From positions 1 to 64,000 of the forward strand of contig JAIXMO010000037.1 of NCBI GenBank assembly GCA_025677825.1: DNA of 64,000 bases. Reading direction: 5' to 3'. The notes under the pieces were generated by a model that saw only the letters and a program-made list of their open reading frames with translations, had not been told where the DNA came from and ran no database searches. Source of the stretch: Helicostylum pulchrum (lineage: Eukaryota > Mucoromycota > Mucoromycetes > Mucorales > Mucoraceae). The position numbers were made by a program, and so were the translations under genes. Below, one piece after another: positions 44,590-55,697 of the stretch; the first letter of the stretch is position 1; every line of letters begins with the position of its first letter.

Positions 44590-46599
44590 AGTAAATTGTT
44601 TGCGTTATATAAAAAAAGCTTGATATAAAAGAGAAGATAGTAATAATAATAAAAAAAGGACGATGCTAAAAAAAAAGCTTTCTTATTTATATACTTTTTT
44701 GATGTAAACAGAATTAACATTCAGCGAATAAGAAAATCTGGCGTTTTTGAAAAAAATAAATAAATAAATATTTTCCTTTTGAAAGTATCTATGCGTACGA
44801 GATGGTTTTTTTTATTAAAACTTGCATCATCATTTCACCCATGATGTATGCATGTACACATTATTGAATTTTACACATGTACATTAACTTTGTTTTATAT
44901 GAATTATATCTCGTAAAAAAGTGAGGAACTGGAACATAAAAAGATGCAGTGAAAATTTTTGTTCCGAAATCTATTCCGTCCAGTACTCAAAGTAGTACCC
45001 GCTTTCCCCTTGTACACCTTTGTTATTTTTTTTTTCTGCCGCCTTTCTGAATAAATAAATAAATATTGCTTTAGCTTAAATTTAAAACTTTTAGGGGGGG
45101 GGGGGGAAGCGAAAAAGACAAGCTGTCAATAAAAGTTTTGTACATCTGATCAAACTTTTTGTTGTCATTTATTTTTTTGAAACACTGCATGATTAGACAA
45201 AGTCATTGTTAACTTTAGGTCTTGACAAAAAATTAACAACTATTCGTCATTACATCTTTTTTTTTAAAAAATTAAACTATTAAAATAACAAGTCTACAAA
45301 GGATCCGGGATCATGTTTTGATTTGGTTCATTATTATGAGAAAATAAAAATTATGGTTTTTTTTTTTGTTTGTTACGTTTTATGCTGTTACTTATTTATT
45401 ATCAATAAAATTAAGTGTCCGTACAACAATAAGTTCTAGGCAGACTTTTTTTATTAAAAAAGTGCCATTTCATTGTTCAAAACTCGACCGTGCGCCCTTC
45501 TCGCTTTTGTTGTTGTTTCTTTCTCTCCAAAACTTTCATGTTTGAGTTCCTGCTAATATATATATTCATCATATCACACAACTTGTTGTTGTAATGAATT
45601 GAAACCTATTATAACGAATGTCGATATCTTTTTTTTTTGTCTGGAACCGGTCAATTCATAAATCGAGCTTGTTTTCTTTTTTTTTTTCGCCCGCATCTGA
45701 TCTTGATCTAGATGATTGCAAAATTTTCGGTATAGATATGAAATCAATAATATTTGTAAAGGTAACGGAATCCCAAAATGAATTTTTTATATTAGGGGGA
45801 TCCGGAAGCTACAAAACTCAAGCCTGGAGCAGAGGAGGGGCATATGATGTATTAGTACTAGTGCCCTTTTTTTTGTAACTTGTAAACAAATTTTTCTCTT
45901 TGATGGGAAAAAACAGTTCCATTATTTATTGTTTATACATAAAAAGCATAACAAAAAAGTATACAATAAAAGAAAAAAAGAACTGCAAATTAGAAGATAC
46001 GGTGAAAATTGACTAAAGATAATTAAAAAAAAAATCGTCTTGATATAAGCTGGTGTGTAGTAATAACGGCACAATTGGGGTTTTTTTCTATCCTAAAAAA
46101 ACGAAAAGAATGGTTGCACGGGATATCTTTTTTTTTTCTGTATAAAAAAACAAATAATTGATTTGAAATGCGCAAAACAGATGGAAGCGGATTAGAAAAA
46201 TAAGATTTTACGGAACTGTTTACTTACATTTTTATTTTTCCATGATCATTTTTATTTTGTCAAGTATATGTATTATTGCCGCGAGATGGTTTCATATTAC
46301 TAAAGTAAATATTATACATGTGGCAGTGTATATTAACTTCACTTTAGCCCCATTATACCTTCTAGTATGAATTTGGTGTAGTAAATAAAATACAGAAACT
46401 AATAAAGATCTGTTTTCTTATTTTCAGCCCTTTTATTATTAATCTGTGTAAGGACCTGTTTTTAGCAAAACAACGAGGATGCTTTTTTTTTGGAGAAGAT
46501 CTATTTTTGAAGTTACCTTCTAGATCCCCATTATATGCAGTTTTTGGAAATTTGTTACACCTACACAAAAAAAAAAAACGACCTGTTCCACAGATTAAG
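44590..46599. other. Gene-poor stretch
   Basis: About 2 kb. A 86-codon ORF at 45618-45878 contains CKIFGIDMKSIIFVKVTESQ, which has a coding-like look but no supported gene model. The rest is AT-rich with a poly-G run near 45095. Confidence 0.4.
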
Positions 46600-46619
46600 T
46601 ATTTAGTTGAGAAATCTAG

Positions 46620-46900
46620 CGCTTCTGATTAATTACCGTTATTAAACAATTTGCTTTTAAAAAAACTAAGGAACGCAAGTAATTGTCTCTTAAAAATAAT
46701 AGTTTATTAGTTTAATCTTACAATGCTGATTTTAGCTTGGCACCGACAAATACTCAAAAAGAAAAAAATTATGCTTATTTCTATTAAAAGAATTTTTCAG
46801 TTCCGTAAAAAAGAACCTTTTTAGTGTAGTGATCGTTTCAGTGGCCGCCTTTGAAGGGATCTTGGCGATCCTTTCCAAAGAGAGTGTACAGCATTAAAAA
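46620..46900 (+). repeat. Decayed repeat arm A (inverted partner at 50.94-51.25 kb)
   Basis: Blocks TTAATTACCG, AATTGTCTCT, TATTAGTTTAATCTTA, TTTCTATTAAAAGAA, TTTTAGTGTAGTGATCG and GGGATCTTGGCGATC occur in the same order on the opposite strand at 50940-51250. Diverged but unmistakable. Confidence 0.65.
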
Positions 46901-46979
46901 AAACTTGTAGCATAATATTCTTTGACCTGGTCAATAAAAACTGATCAACTCGCATAACTAGTTTTTTTTTTTGGCAGGA

Positions 46980-47350
46980 GACCAATTACTTGTAAGTCAA
47001 ATAAAATGTGTATGTCAAACTCAAAGCCTTTGAAAAGAAGCAACAAAAAAAACTACATCATCGGCTTTTCGCTTTAAAACCCTGTACCAAATTAATATCG
47101 TGCTTCTATTTTTAAGCAATAGCAGTAAACAGTTTAGATAAAAGCATTAAGCGAATTTATTTAAGAGCTAAAGTAACGTGCTTGAATTATTAGTTTTTTT
47201 TTTTTTTTTTTCAAATGATGGGTCAAGAAGATCGCCGACTCTTTTTTAAAAACTTCTTTAACCAGCTCGAGTTATACCAAAGACTCGGAGCTAGAGAAAC
47301 ATCCTTGACACTACTCTCTATATTATATTTAAATCGCTAAATTTTTGTGT
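46980..47350 (+). repeat. Decayed direct repeat C (partner at 49.93-50.33 kb)
   Basis: Blocks ATCATCGGCTTT, AATTTAGATAAAAGCAT-type sequence, AGAGCTAAAGTAACGTGC, CCAAAGACTCGG.GCTAGAGA and TTTGTGTAATTGTTTTA occur in the same order and orientation at 49930-50330. Confidence 0.65.
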
Positions 47351-47963
47351 AATTGTTTTACACCTCCTTTCTTTTATTTGGATCCAAAAATATCTCAATA
47401 ACCAGAGTAATTACATGTTGCTGTAAGTATGTAGTACATTGGATAATGGTGACATTTGTATATGTATTCTCAGATATTAAAAACTGTATGAGCACTTTGA
47501 TTTATCATTATGCTTTTTTTTTTGAAATCTTTACTACTATTAACTTAGCTCGGATTCAACAACGACCTCTACAGCATCCTACTTATTTTTATTAACATAT
47601 ACCTGATGAATCTCATTAGAAAGGGTCAGAACTTAGCGAATAAAGCAGGCCCAGACCACAAACGGAAAGGACACCTATCTAGCGATGTTCACATTCCAAA
47701 TCATCATCTTGAATGCTACCTACTTATTCCCTTACTGCGGGTTCAAGTATATTACTTTTCAGTGAGAATTCTTTCAACACAACAGTATCCTGTAAGTCTA
47801 GTTCTTACGCCTAATAGATGATAAAGAATGGTGGTTCTTAATCAGCACCAGGTACGTTTTCAAAAGTAGTATATTCTTCACTTTTTCTATATATTAAAAA
47901 ATAAATAAAACCTATTGCTCGGAATACTATCTCTGAATAACGTCCTAGGTATTTTAGAGCCAA

Positions 47964-48960
47964 TCATATATAGTATGTAGCCTGCTGTGACATTTTTTCC
48001 AACCACTTGCTTAATTTTGCTTTTTTAAAAGATGGATAAATTTTTTTTTTGGATTTTGGAAATTTTATTAAGAACATCATTAAAGTATAAAAAAATTGAC
48101 AAGCTCCCCCGCTTAAATTTAAAGCTTTGTCTGATTCCGATACAGACGCGCCTTCGTGGTAGTTAGAGTAGTAGTATTGGCAGTGGCGGAGGAGCTTGTA
48201 TAAGACATTCCTATTGCTGACATAACTAAAACCTTGAAGATTATCCTCAACCTCGCGCTCATCGTCCGCCTGCATTTCTTCTACGAACTCTTCTTCCGCT
48301 TCTGCTTCTTCGCCTTCTTCGTCCTTGTATTCATTCCAGACTACTTGAGATACCCAGCTGCTTATTTGGGTCTTCTCCCTAGAACCATTTTCATCCACGA
48401 TTCTTTTCATAGCGTTAGAATCATCAAGTTTGTAGGACTCGTACACGTGTTCGAGCTTCAGCAGTAAAGACTAGAAAAAAAATGTTATTATATAAACCGG
48501 AAGACTTAATAATTGAATCTTACTTCTACGCGAACTAAATCATTTATAACATTCGCCAGACCAAGTTTCCTAACGAGCTAAAATTAGTAGGGAATTCAAA
48601 GGAAACCCGGCCTTGTAAAATGGATACCCCTCTATTGGCTAAACGCAAGTATAAACTTGAACGTTGCATCCTCTTATTTGAATGATAGGAAATACAGCAT
48701 TCTTTTTTCTTTGGCCGGTACAAAAGGAATGCTTGTAAGGAAATTGTTTCAGTGGCATTTAGTGGAGAGTACGGTCTCCGCGCTGTCACAGAATAATTTC
48801 TTACGAGTAGCCTTCTTGGCAACCTCGGCAGTTGAACCATCAACAATATCTTGATCTGGAGACATCACCAAGATCCGAAGGTCTGCCTTGAAGCGGAGTT
48901 GGCTGCTTTTACATGGCTTGGATATAGTGAGGCCCCTATGTAAATTGTTAATACTTCGAT
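47964..48960 (-). pseudogene. Decayed multi-exon orphan gene
   Basis: Minus-strand frames with coding character but with in-frame stops. An upstream block (about 48900-48770) reads SPDQDIVDGSTAEVAKKATR then KKLFCDSAETVLSTKCH and hits a TGA. After a degraded stretch, an exon (about 48580-48525) reads LVRKLGLANVINDLVRVE and splices (GTAAGA..TTCTAG) to an open exon from 48475 to 47964. That exon contains LLLKLEHVYESYKLDD, an acidic run, and LRHCQYYYSNYHEG. No known domain recognised. Possibly a lineage-specific family member; it lies inside the repeat pair at 46.98/49.93 kb. Confidence 0.45.
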
Positions 48961-49929
48961 CAGATTAAAAAAAAATTGTATACCAATGTAACATGTATTT
49001 ACCATTAAAAAAATGATACGAATATTAAACTCCAAAATTTGATCTCATAATCGAATTCTGAGTAGCCATTGATTGATCGCCTATTAAACATATGGAGTCG
49101 ATCAATGTGAAAAGAGACCCTACAAAGAAAAGCTTATCAATAAGGCATTGTTTAAAAAAAACTGTATTTACAATACACATACACATAATCATATTTTTTT
49201 TTTTTTTGTATCTTGTACGAATATTACTGTTTGGGAATGCGTCTACCATGTCTCTAGTCTTAATCAGACTACGTGTATCGATTTTCTTTAGTATATATAT
49301 ATAGTACAGTAAGCAATCCAGAAGTAACTTCGGTAGCATATTATAAACTTACGTTTTTAAGAAAATCTGTGATTTTAGGTATGATCTGTGTACGAAGGGT
49401 TGTCGGTATGGTATTTGTTTTTTATTAGCGTGGCGATTTCGGAACCAAGATAATTTAACTGGGGAAGAACCAGATTCATTAGGGGACGCCAATATCAAAT
49501 TTCATTAGATTCAAAATTAGAGCTATACGATATAGCCGTCGACAGAAGCATATCTGTGAAACTTTGACAACAAGTGCCCTTGTACACAGCAGTTTCTTTA
49601 AGAAGAACAATATCCTTTTGTACAGACATAAAAAAGAGCAAGAATGCTAGAAAAAAAAAGCAGAATAATCAATACCAGTTTTAGTTACGCGTCTTTACAT
49701 ATATGTATATATAAAATACTTACGTGTATACGTCGTTAAAAAATAAAAGTGAGAGAAAAAAGTGATTTATTTATTTTTTAAAATAAATACAGCTTAGGTT
49801 GATAAGATTGGGAATACGTTTTCCCGTGTAGTGTATTTAATCAATTTTATAAGTACACTCTACAAACTTGTCGCTGACAACTTATTTTAACACACCATAA
49901 ATGTAGCCTCTAGAACAAATCATTAAGTA
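48961..49929. other. Gene-poor stretch with repeat fragments
   Basis: Contains a minus-strand fragment of the B-type repeat at about 49580-49640 (ATGTCTGTACAAAAGGATAT) and a weak arm-like match near 49255-49295 (AAATCGATACACGTAGTC). No gene called. Confidence 0.4.
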
Positions 49930-50330
49930 TATGTAATTTTATTTTCTTCAATTACAAAAGTTCGAGCTCAAAGCCCTCCCAAAAAAAAATAAAAGAAAAA
50001 ACTATGGTATCATCGGCTTTCAGTATTAAAAACTGATACGGAATTATCATTATGTTTTCTTTTTTAAGCGATACGTAGTAATAAACAATTTAGATAAAAG
50101 CATGCAAAGAACTATGAGGAAACTATATACATAAGAGCTAAAGTAACGTGCATATATTACCGTTTTTTTTTATAAGAAGATCAATGTTTTTCCGAATCCT
50201 TTTGTTTTTAGTTCTTTATACAGCCAGTTTGAGTTACCAAAGACTCGGGGCTAGAGATATGCTCTTGGAAACTCTTTGCATATATTTAAGGCACTAAATT
50301 TTGTGTAATTGTTTTATAAATGATTTATGT
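49930..50330 (+). repeat. Decayed direct repeat C' (partner at 46.98-47.35 kb)
   Basis: Same order and strand of blocks as 46980-47350, including GAGCTAAAGTAACGTGC and CCAAAGACTCGGGGCTAGAG. Together they could be old LTR-like or duplicated spacer sequence around the decayed gene at 48-49 kb. Confidence 0.65.
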
Positions 50331-50939
50331 GCCTATTTTTTTTTAGAATCTTGGTACATAGTCGATCTTAAACGTGAAACATTCACATTCACGTTATTTA
50401 TTTTTTTGCTCCCAGAGCAGGCTGAGGATAGACTAACTATACGTATATTTATTTCAACAGAAGAGTACAGAGTTTATTAGTTAAAACTTGTTAAATATAG
50501 AAGCTTGGCTGAACAATAAAAATGCGGTAAAGATATATTAAATATCATTAAAAGTTGATAAAATGCATAATGCTTAAGTATTTTTCAAGAAATGTATCGA
50601 CTTTGAAGAGATCATGGAATCCATTATAGCTATTTGTATTATATACTATGTTTAAATAATTTTATTTTGCTTTCACTTATATAAAGAGGAGGCGCAGTGT
50701 ATATTGTATGCATAAACATATTTCTTAGTCTATTGAAGTTTATTAAGTTTAAAGTTTAAGTCAGCATGCATTTTCTGTAACTAGCCATCGTTTTTATTTT
50801 CTTTTAATCGATACAATTGCTACCAAACCACCTTTTTTTTTTTTTTTATCAAGAAAGTTAACCGCGGTACTTGGATAAATTCTTATTTTTTTACCTAAAA
50901 ATATTCGTTTTTTTTTTTCAGGTAATCTATGACAAACCC
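50331..50939. other. AT-rich stretch
   Basis: About 600 bp with no gene or clear repeat recognised. Confidence 0.4.
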
Positions 50940-51250
50940 AAATTCGCTTATCACTTGCAACCAATGAGAAATGATCGCCAAGATCTTACCCCAAGCCCAT
51001 AGTAAATAAAGCGGTAATTGAAACAAGGTTTTAGAGTAATTGCCAATGACGATCCTTACACTAAAATATGTTCTTTTAATAGAAAAAAAACATTATGCCA
51101 AATAGAGATTGTTATCACAATATACGGCTTTGGATTAATCAAAATATTATTTTATACAGTCTAAAAGCAGCAAGAGAGAAGAATAAGATTAAACTAATAC
51201 ATTTGAGAGACAATCATTTTTTTTATGTTCCTTTTTTTTTCGGTAATTAG
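50940..51250 (-). repeat. Decayed repeat arm A' (inverted partner of 46.62-46.90 kb)
   Basis: Minus-strand reading carries ATTGTCTCT, TATTAGTTTAATCTTA, TTCTATTAAAAGAAC, TTTTAGTGTAAGGATCG and GATCTTGGCGATCA in the order seen at 46620-46900. Confidence 0.65.
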
Positions 51251-51823
51251 GCATGTATTGGATTTTCTGGCAAAATCATGCTGTACTAGCGGGGTGAAAC
51301 CCAGACGTATTTCCAAAAAACTATTTCGTCATATAAAATCTAGAAGATACTACTTTTTTTTTTTAAATTATCCCTTATCACCCCAAAAATAGATTTTTTT
51401 TATACCAAGAGAATATATTTTACACTTTCTGAAAAAAAGAAAATCCTGTGCATATTTAAAAAAAAGTGCAGAAACTAGTGAGATTTCTTATTATTCTTCA
51501 GCCCACACTCATGATACTGCTAAAAATACTACACTAAAAAAAAAAACCTTGTTGCTAAAAATACCGTACATCAGGTTTTTTTTTGTACGTTTTAAAATGT
51601 TATTCTCATATTTTTTACATTTGGTAAGGTCGTTTGTTATTTGAGAGTGGGGGCCGATCTTTCTAATTTAAAGCCTACTAAAAACACCTTTTTTTAAATT
51701 GACATCATCTCCGCTGCCAAACTAATTAATTCTAGTCTAAAAGATGGCTTTTTAACTTGATAATAATAATAGCTAAAAAAAACCAATGATACCATCACTA
51801 AAAACAAACAAGAAAAAAAAACA
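51251..51823. other. AT-rich stretch upstream of the GPI-protein gene
   Basis: About 570 bp with no gene; upstream promoter DNA of the wall-protein gene. Confidence 0.4.
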
Positions 51824-51830
51824 TATATAA
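51824..51830 (+). promoter_or_regulatory. TATA box of the GPI wall-protein gene
   Basis: TATATAA about 77 bp upstream of the ATG at 51907, with a CCAAT near 51783. A well-placed TATA fits a strongly expressed wall-protein gene. Confidence 0.5.
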
Positions 51831-51906
51831 ACCCCCTACATCATTTGCCAATTCAGGTTTTTTTTTTCATTATTATTTCAAACCAACAAATAATACATAT
51901 CACATA

Positions 51907-53133
51907 ATGAAGACTTCTTTCTCTACAACTTTCCTCGCCATCGTCGCTGCTGCCGCTCTCGTTCAAGCTGCCCCTCAACAACCTACTGGAGGTGATGTCT
52001 CTACTACTGGTGGTTCTGGTGGAGCCGGTGATGTTACTGCTGGTGATGCTGGTGGTGCTGGTAATGCTGGTGGTGCTGGTGGCGCTACTGCTGATGCTGG
52101 TGGTGCTTCTGCTGATGCCGGTCAAGCCGGCCCCGTTTCAGTCACTCAACCTATTGAAGGTACTACCTGGAAGATTGGTGGTTCCGAAACTGTTACATGG
52201 CAAAACGTCCAAGAAGGTGTCGATAAGTTGATCATTAACTTGATGAAGGGTGACCCTACTGCCCTCAGCTTGGTTCAAGCTTTAGCTACTGAAATCGATG
52301 CTGCTTCCGGTACTACCACCGTTGACGTTCCCGATAACACCACTGCAGGTTCTGATTATTCTCTTGCTATTGGTTCTGACCCTGCCCAAATGGCTTACAT
52401 TGGTGGTTTAATCATCTCCAAGGAAGGTGGTGATAGCAGCAACTCTACTGCTACTGGTGGTGCTGAAACTGGTGGCGATACTGAATCCACTGGTGGTGAA
52501 ACTGATACTACTGCACCTGTTGATCCCAACGCACCTGCTGATCCCAACGCACCTGCTGATCCCGCTGCACCTTCTGAACCCGCAGCCGATCCTGCTACAC
52601 CTGTTGATCCCGCAACACCTGCCGAACCCACAGACGATTCTGCAGAACCCGCCGCTGATGCTGAACCCACAGAAGATTCCGCCGCTGATGCTGAACCCAC
52701 AGAAGATTCCGCCACTGATGCTGAATCTGCAGCACCTGCTAAGCGTGCCGCACCTGAAGAAGAAGAAGAATCCTCTGGTGTGCCTTCCGCTGCCGAATCT
52801 GGAGCATCTGCTGTCTCTTCTGCTGTTGCTGGTGCACCTTCCGCTGCTGAATCTGGAGCTGCTGATGCTACTTCCGCTATTGCTGGTATCCCTTCCGCTA
52901 TTGCTGATGCCCCTTCTGCTGCTGAATCTGGTGCTAGTGCCGCTACATCCAAGGTCGAATCTGGTATTGGAGCTGCTACATCTGCTGTAGTTGGTAGCGC
53001 TGCTAGTCCCTCTGGTACTGGCTCTTCTCCCTCTTCTCCCTCTGATACTGCTGACTCTGGAGCTCTTCGTAACTTTGCTTCTGGCTTTGCTATGGCCATC
53101 CCTGCCGCTGTCTTGGCCATGACCGGTTTCTAA
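51907..53133 (+). CDS. Kre9/Knh1-like GPI-anchored wall protein with Pro/Ala repeats
   Basis: Single-exon 408-aa cell-surface protein. Signal peptide MKTSFSTTFLAIVAAAALVQ, then a Gly/Ala-rich spacer. A Kre9/Knh1-like beta-sandwich domain follows at about residues 78-178 (VSVTQPIEGTTWKIGGSETV ... GGLIISKEGG). Next come low-complexity repeats: PADPNA units, AEPTEDSAADAEPTED units and PSAAESGASA units. One Lys-Arg (APAKRAAPEEEE) sits between repeat blocks and could be a Kex2-type site. The C-terminus ends with a GPI signal (FASGFAMAIPAAVLAMTGF). Codon use is much GC-richer and more biased than in neighbours, suggesting high expression. Other frames stay open over hundreds of codons only because of the repeats. 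Confidence 0.88.
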   Translation: MKTSFSTTFLAIVAAAALVQAAPQQPTGGDVSTTGGSGGAGDVTAGDAGGAGNAGGAGGATADAGGASADAGQAGPVSVTQPIEGTTWKIGGSETVTWQNVQEGVDKLIINLMKGDPTALSLVQALATEIDAASGTTTVDVPDNTTAGSDYSLAIGSDPAQMAYIGGLIISKEGGDSSNSTATGGAETGGDTESTGGETDTTAPVDPNAPADPNAPADPAAPSEPAADPATPVDPATPAEPTDDSAEPAADAEPTEDSAADAEPTEDSATDAESAAPAKRAAPEEEEESSGVPSAAESGASAVSSAVAGAPSAAESGAADATSAIAGIPSAIADAPSAAESGASAATSKVESGIGAATSAVVGSAASPSGTGSSPSSPSDTADSGALRNFASGFAMAIPAAVLAMTGF

Positions 53134-54433
53134 ATTATCTTAAACATTCCCCCCATATACTTGTAAACTACATTTTATACACTATTAACATCACAACCAC
53201 GCACTGTACCATCTTCCTCTCTACATTTTATTCTCTACCGTAAAACAAAATAAATTATCGATTATTTTTGACAATATAATTTTTTTTAGCTTTCTTTTTT
53301 AATATTTGGTAAAATGATTTACATACAGAATGCAGAATTAATGGACCAAAATATGCAGGGACACAATTAATTAAATGTAAATTTGTAATTTACAGAAAGT
53401 TGTGTTGGTCTTCTGGAATACTCTGCTACTACTATTCTTAATCACAGCACGTTTATTATAAAAAGTAATAAATATCTCCCTTCTTCTCTTTTTCTTTAAT
53501 TTTTCACTGATTAATTTCCAACTGTATTAAATTACATTTATAGTTAACTTTCTTACACTCCAATTAAATTTTAATCTAGTTTTTTTTTTTGGCAGAACAC
53601 AGATATATACCCAAATAATAAGACTTTGATTGTTTATTTACACGAGATACTTATGGAAACCAAAGTTCGGTTTTCCTTTTTCTGCATCAATACTATCGGC
53701 GGAAATTCACCCCTGTTGATGATTTCAAAGACTTACAAATTACTGCCACACTTGTTAGATTTTGGAGGGAGATCTTCTATTGAAATATTTGCTGCTGTCG
53801 GAGACCACTTCTTCACACCCTTTTTGATTTGTGAAGTCAGCTTTTTTTGTTTTGAAGAGGGAGCTTCCAATAGTTATGGTAATATCGCTTGGGTCTAGTT
53901 AAATAAATCAAAGAGGTATAATTTACCTTTGGATGTCTTCGTTTAGTTAGCCTTAGCTGAGATCAAGCGACACTCATTATCCGACGAGCTGCCATATTTT
54001 AGATTTCGATGCCTTAGATTTGAGCGGGAAGTATGATCCGTTGACATATGATAGAAAAGGTACATCAACTGCCCGCCACATTCAATATCGTGACATTTGG
54101 GTCTAATAGTTGCACTAATGTTCTTGGTTCCTGTGTTAAGTCTTGCCGCAACGCCTCTAATTTCAGACTCTTCGATTATGCAAATCTTTATACGTTCATA
54201 CTTTTGTTGGCAACGTTCAAAGCAAAGGTAAAGTAGGAGAAGAAAGTAGCAATAGACTTAAGGCCTTTTTGAACTAAACAAAATCTCTATATTTAAAGCG
54301 AAATGAGTGGTTGCGGTTTCCAAAAAAAAAAAATAAGTCGAGCAGATTATCACTAAGAGTGTATACCCTTTCAACACAAAAAAAAAAAGATGCTTACAAC
54401 GGTGCTGTAAAAAAAAACAAAAAAGATAGATTA
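53134..54433. other. Gene-poor stretch
   Basis: 3' flank of the wall-protein gene followed by AT-rich DNA. A 90-codon ORF at 53626-53898 has no recognised domain. No gene called. Confidence 0.4.
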
Positions 54434-55039
54434 GTATGTATTAAGCTTTTGACAGGTTTAGTTCATGACAAATAGGCTTTCTCAAACAAACCTTAATCAA
54501 GCCTTTACTTGGTATAGCACCCAAGATTGAAATCGAGTTTGCTCTTGCCGTAAGTACCTTAACAATAGCTAGCTCTCCCTTCGGAGCCCGTCCCTGAGTT
54601 CTTCTCAGATTTGCATTAAATCCTGCCTCATCAATGAAGACGCAGTTGTTCATGTAATCTACGCCCATACTCTTCATCTCCTCTATCCATTTCTTTCTCG
54701 CCTGAATCCTCTCTGGAGTGTTTCGCTCTAAAGGCTCCAATTGCGCTTTCTTCAAACTTAAAATCCAAAGATCATTCAAATAACAATACAACGTAGATTT
54801 TGAAAGCGATAGACCTTCAAAAGTACTAGTCAATCGATCAAGTAGCTGTTCAGCTGTGGCGGTTGGCTGTTTGTAATAAAACTCTGTAACAGCGTTCCTC
54901 GTTGCTTCTGCTAATTCGCATTTTGCTTCAATAATTCTTGGTCGACCAATAGTTTTGAACAAAGAGTTTGGGTCTTTCTTCCAGGTACTATACCACCGTT
55001 GTAAACTTCTCGGTTCTAAGCTCAAGTCTAGAGCGACTG
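54434..55039 (-). mobile_element. Tc1/mariner transposase fragment, inverted copy
   Basis: 606-bp segment matching 57810-58415 on the opposite strand with equal length. It encodes a helix-turn-helix part (LSLEPRSLQRWYSTWKKDPN), a linker with TIGRPRIIEAKCELAEATRN, and the first DDE block FIDEAGFNANLRRTQGRAPK. The Trp codon in YSTWKKD is intact here but is TGA in the other copy; otherwise the 173 residues from LFKTIGRP onward are the same. It lacks the N-terminal start and the second half of the DDE domain, so it cannot be autonomous. Homology stops at AATACATAC, exactly where the CACTG-ended element begins in the other copy. Confidence 0.85.
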
Positions 55040-55389
55040 GTGCCGAAATAAAATATGACTTTTGCTCACTTTTGAAGTATAATATATAATGATGATAATG
55101 ATACCTTTTTTTTTTATTTACTAAATGAAATGTAAGTATTCTTTCAAAGAGCATACAAAAAAAAAATCAAGTACATACTTGCCTTCTTGGCTTTAAATGG
55201 CCATCTGGCAATTATATCGTACGGTTTGACAGTATATTTCGTTAAAGTTAAAACCGTAAACCGTCAAGAAGGACAGCTGAAACAATGTTTTTTTTTGTGA
55301 CCATCCGACTTGCTATTCTGCACTCAGTATTTGTTTGTGGCATTTCAACATCCTACAAAAGTAAATACTGGCTAACTTGTGGATTTTTT

Positions 55390-55600
55390 TTTTCCACCAG
55401 TCACCGGGAATCCTACATCAACATTTATCTACTGCTGGATGCAAAATATCAGCATCCTGTTTTGGTTTTTCACTAGTTACATGATCTCTAGTAAAAATGA
55501 AAAAAAAAAAAATAAGCACTCAGAAACCTGGAAATATTTTTTAAAGTGCTACTTGGTTATGGATAATGCTATCATCCATAAAGTCATATTTTATATTTAA
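55390..55600 (+). pseudogene. Second-half DDE transposase fragment
   Basis: Plus-strand open frame with TCACCGGGAATCC (VTGN) and, further on, CYLVMDNAIIHKV, the DNA-transposase block around the second catalytic Asp (compare LLMDNAPIH at 59.59 kb). The sequence between is degraded. A remnant of a Tc1/mariner copy other than the two 606-bp segments, which lack this part. Confidence 0.5.
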
Positions 55601-55697
55601 GTAACTTTTGAATGCTTCATTTTTTGTTCTACGAGATGCTTCATTACGTGTCTCAACAAGCGGGAGTTATAACAGGATAAAAAAAAGGCTTTTATTT

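Noticed and set aside
45618..45878. ORF with GIDMKSIIFVKVTES, faintly like a RuvC-I motif of Fanzor/TnpB proteins
   Set aside because: Only one short motif-like stretch, no further RuvC or zinc-finger blocks, and no long frame; too weak to call.
47353..47821. Two consecutive plus-strand ORFs after direct repeat C
   Set aside because: No domain, no good splice context, and composition like surrounding decayed repeats.
52427..52990. Leu-rich plus-strand ORF in another frame of the same gene
   Set aside because: Mirror of the Pro/Ala repeats in a shifted frame; no start context or domain.
52395..53120. 241-codon minus-strand ORF inside the GPI-protein gene
   Set aside because: Shadow frame kept open by GC-rich repeats; the plus frame has signal peptide, known domain and GPI signal.
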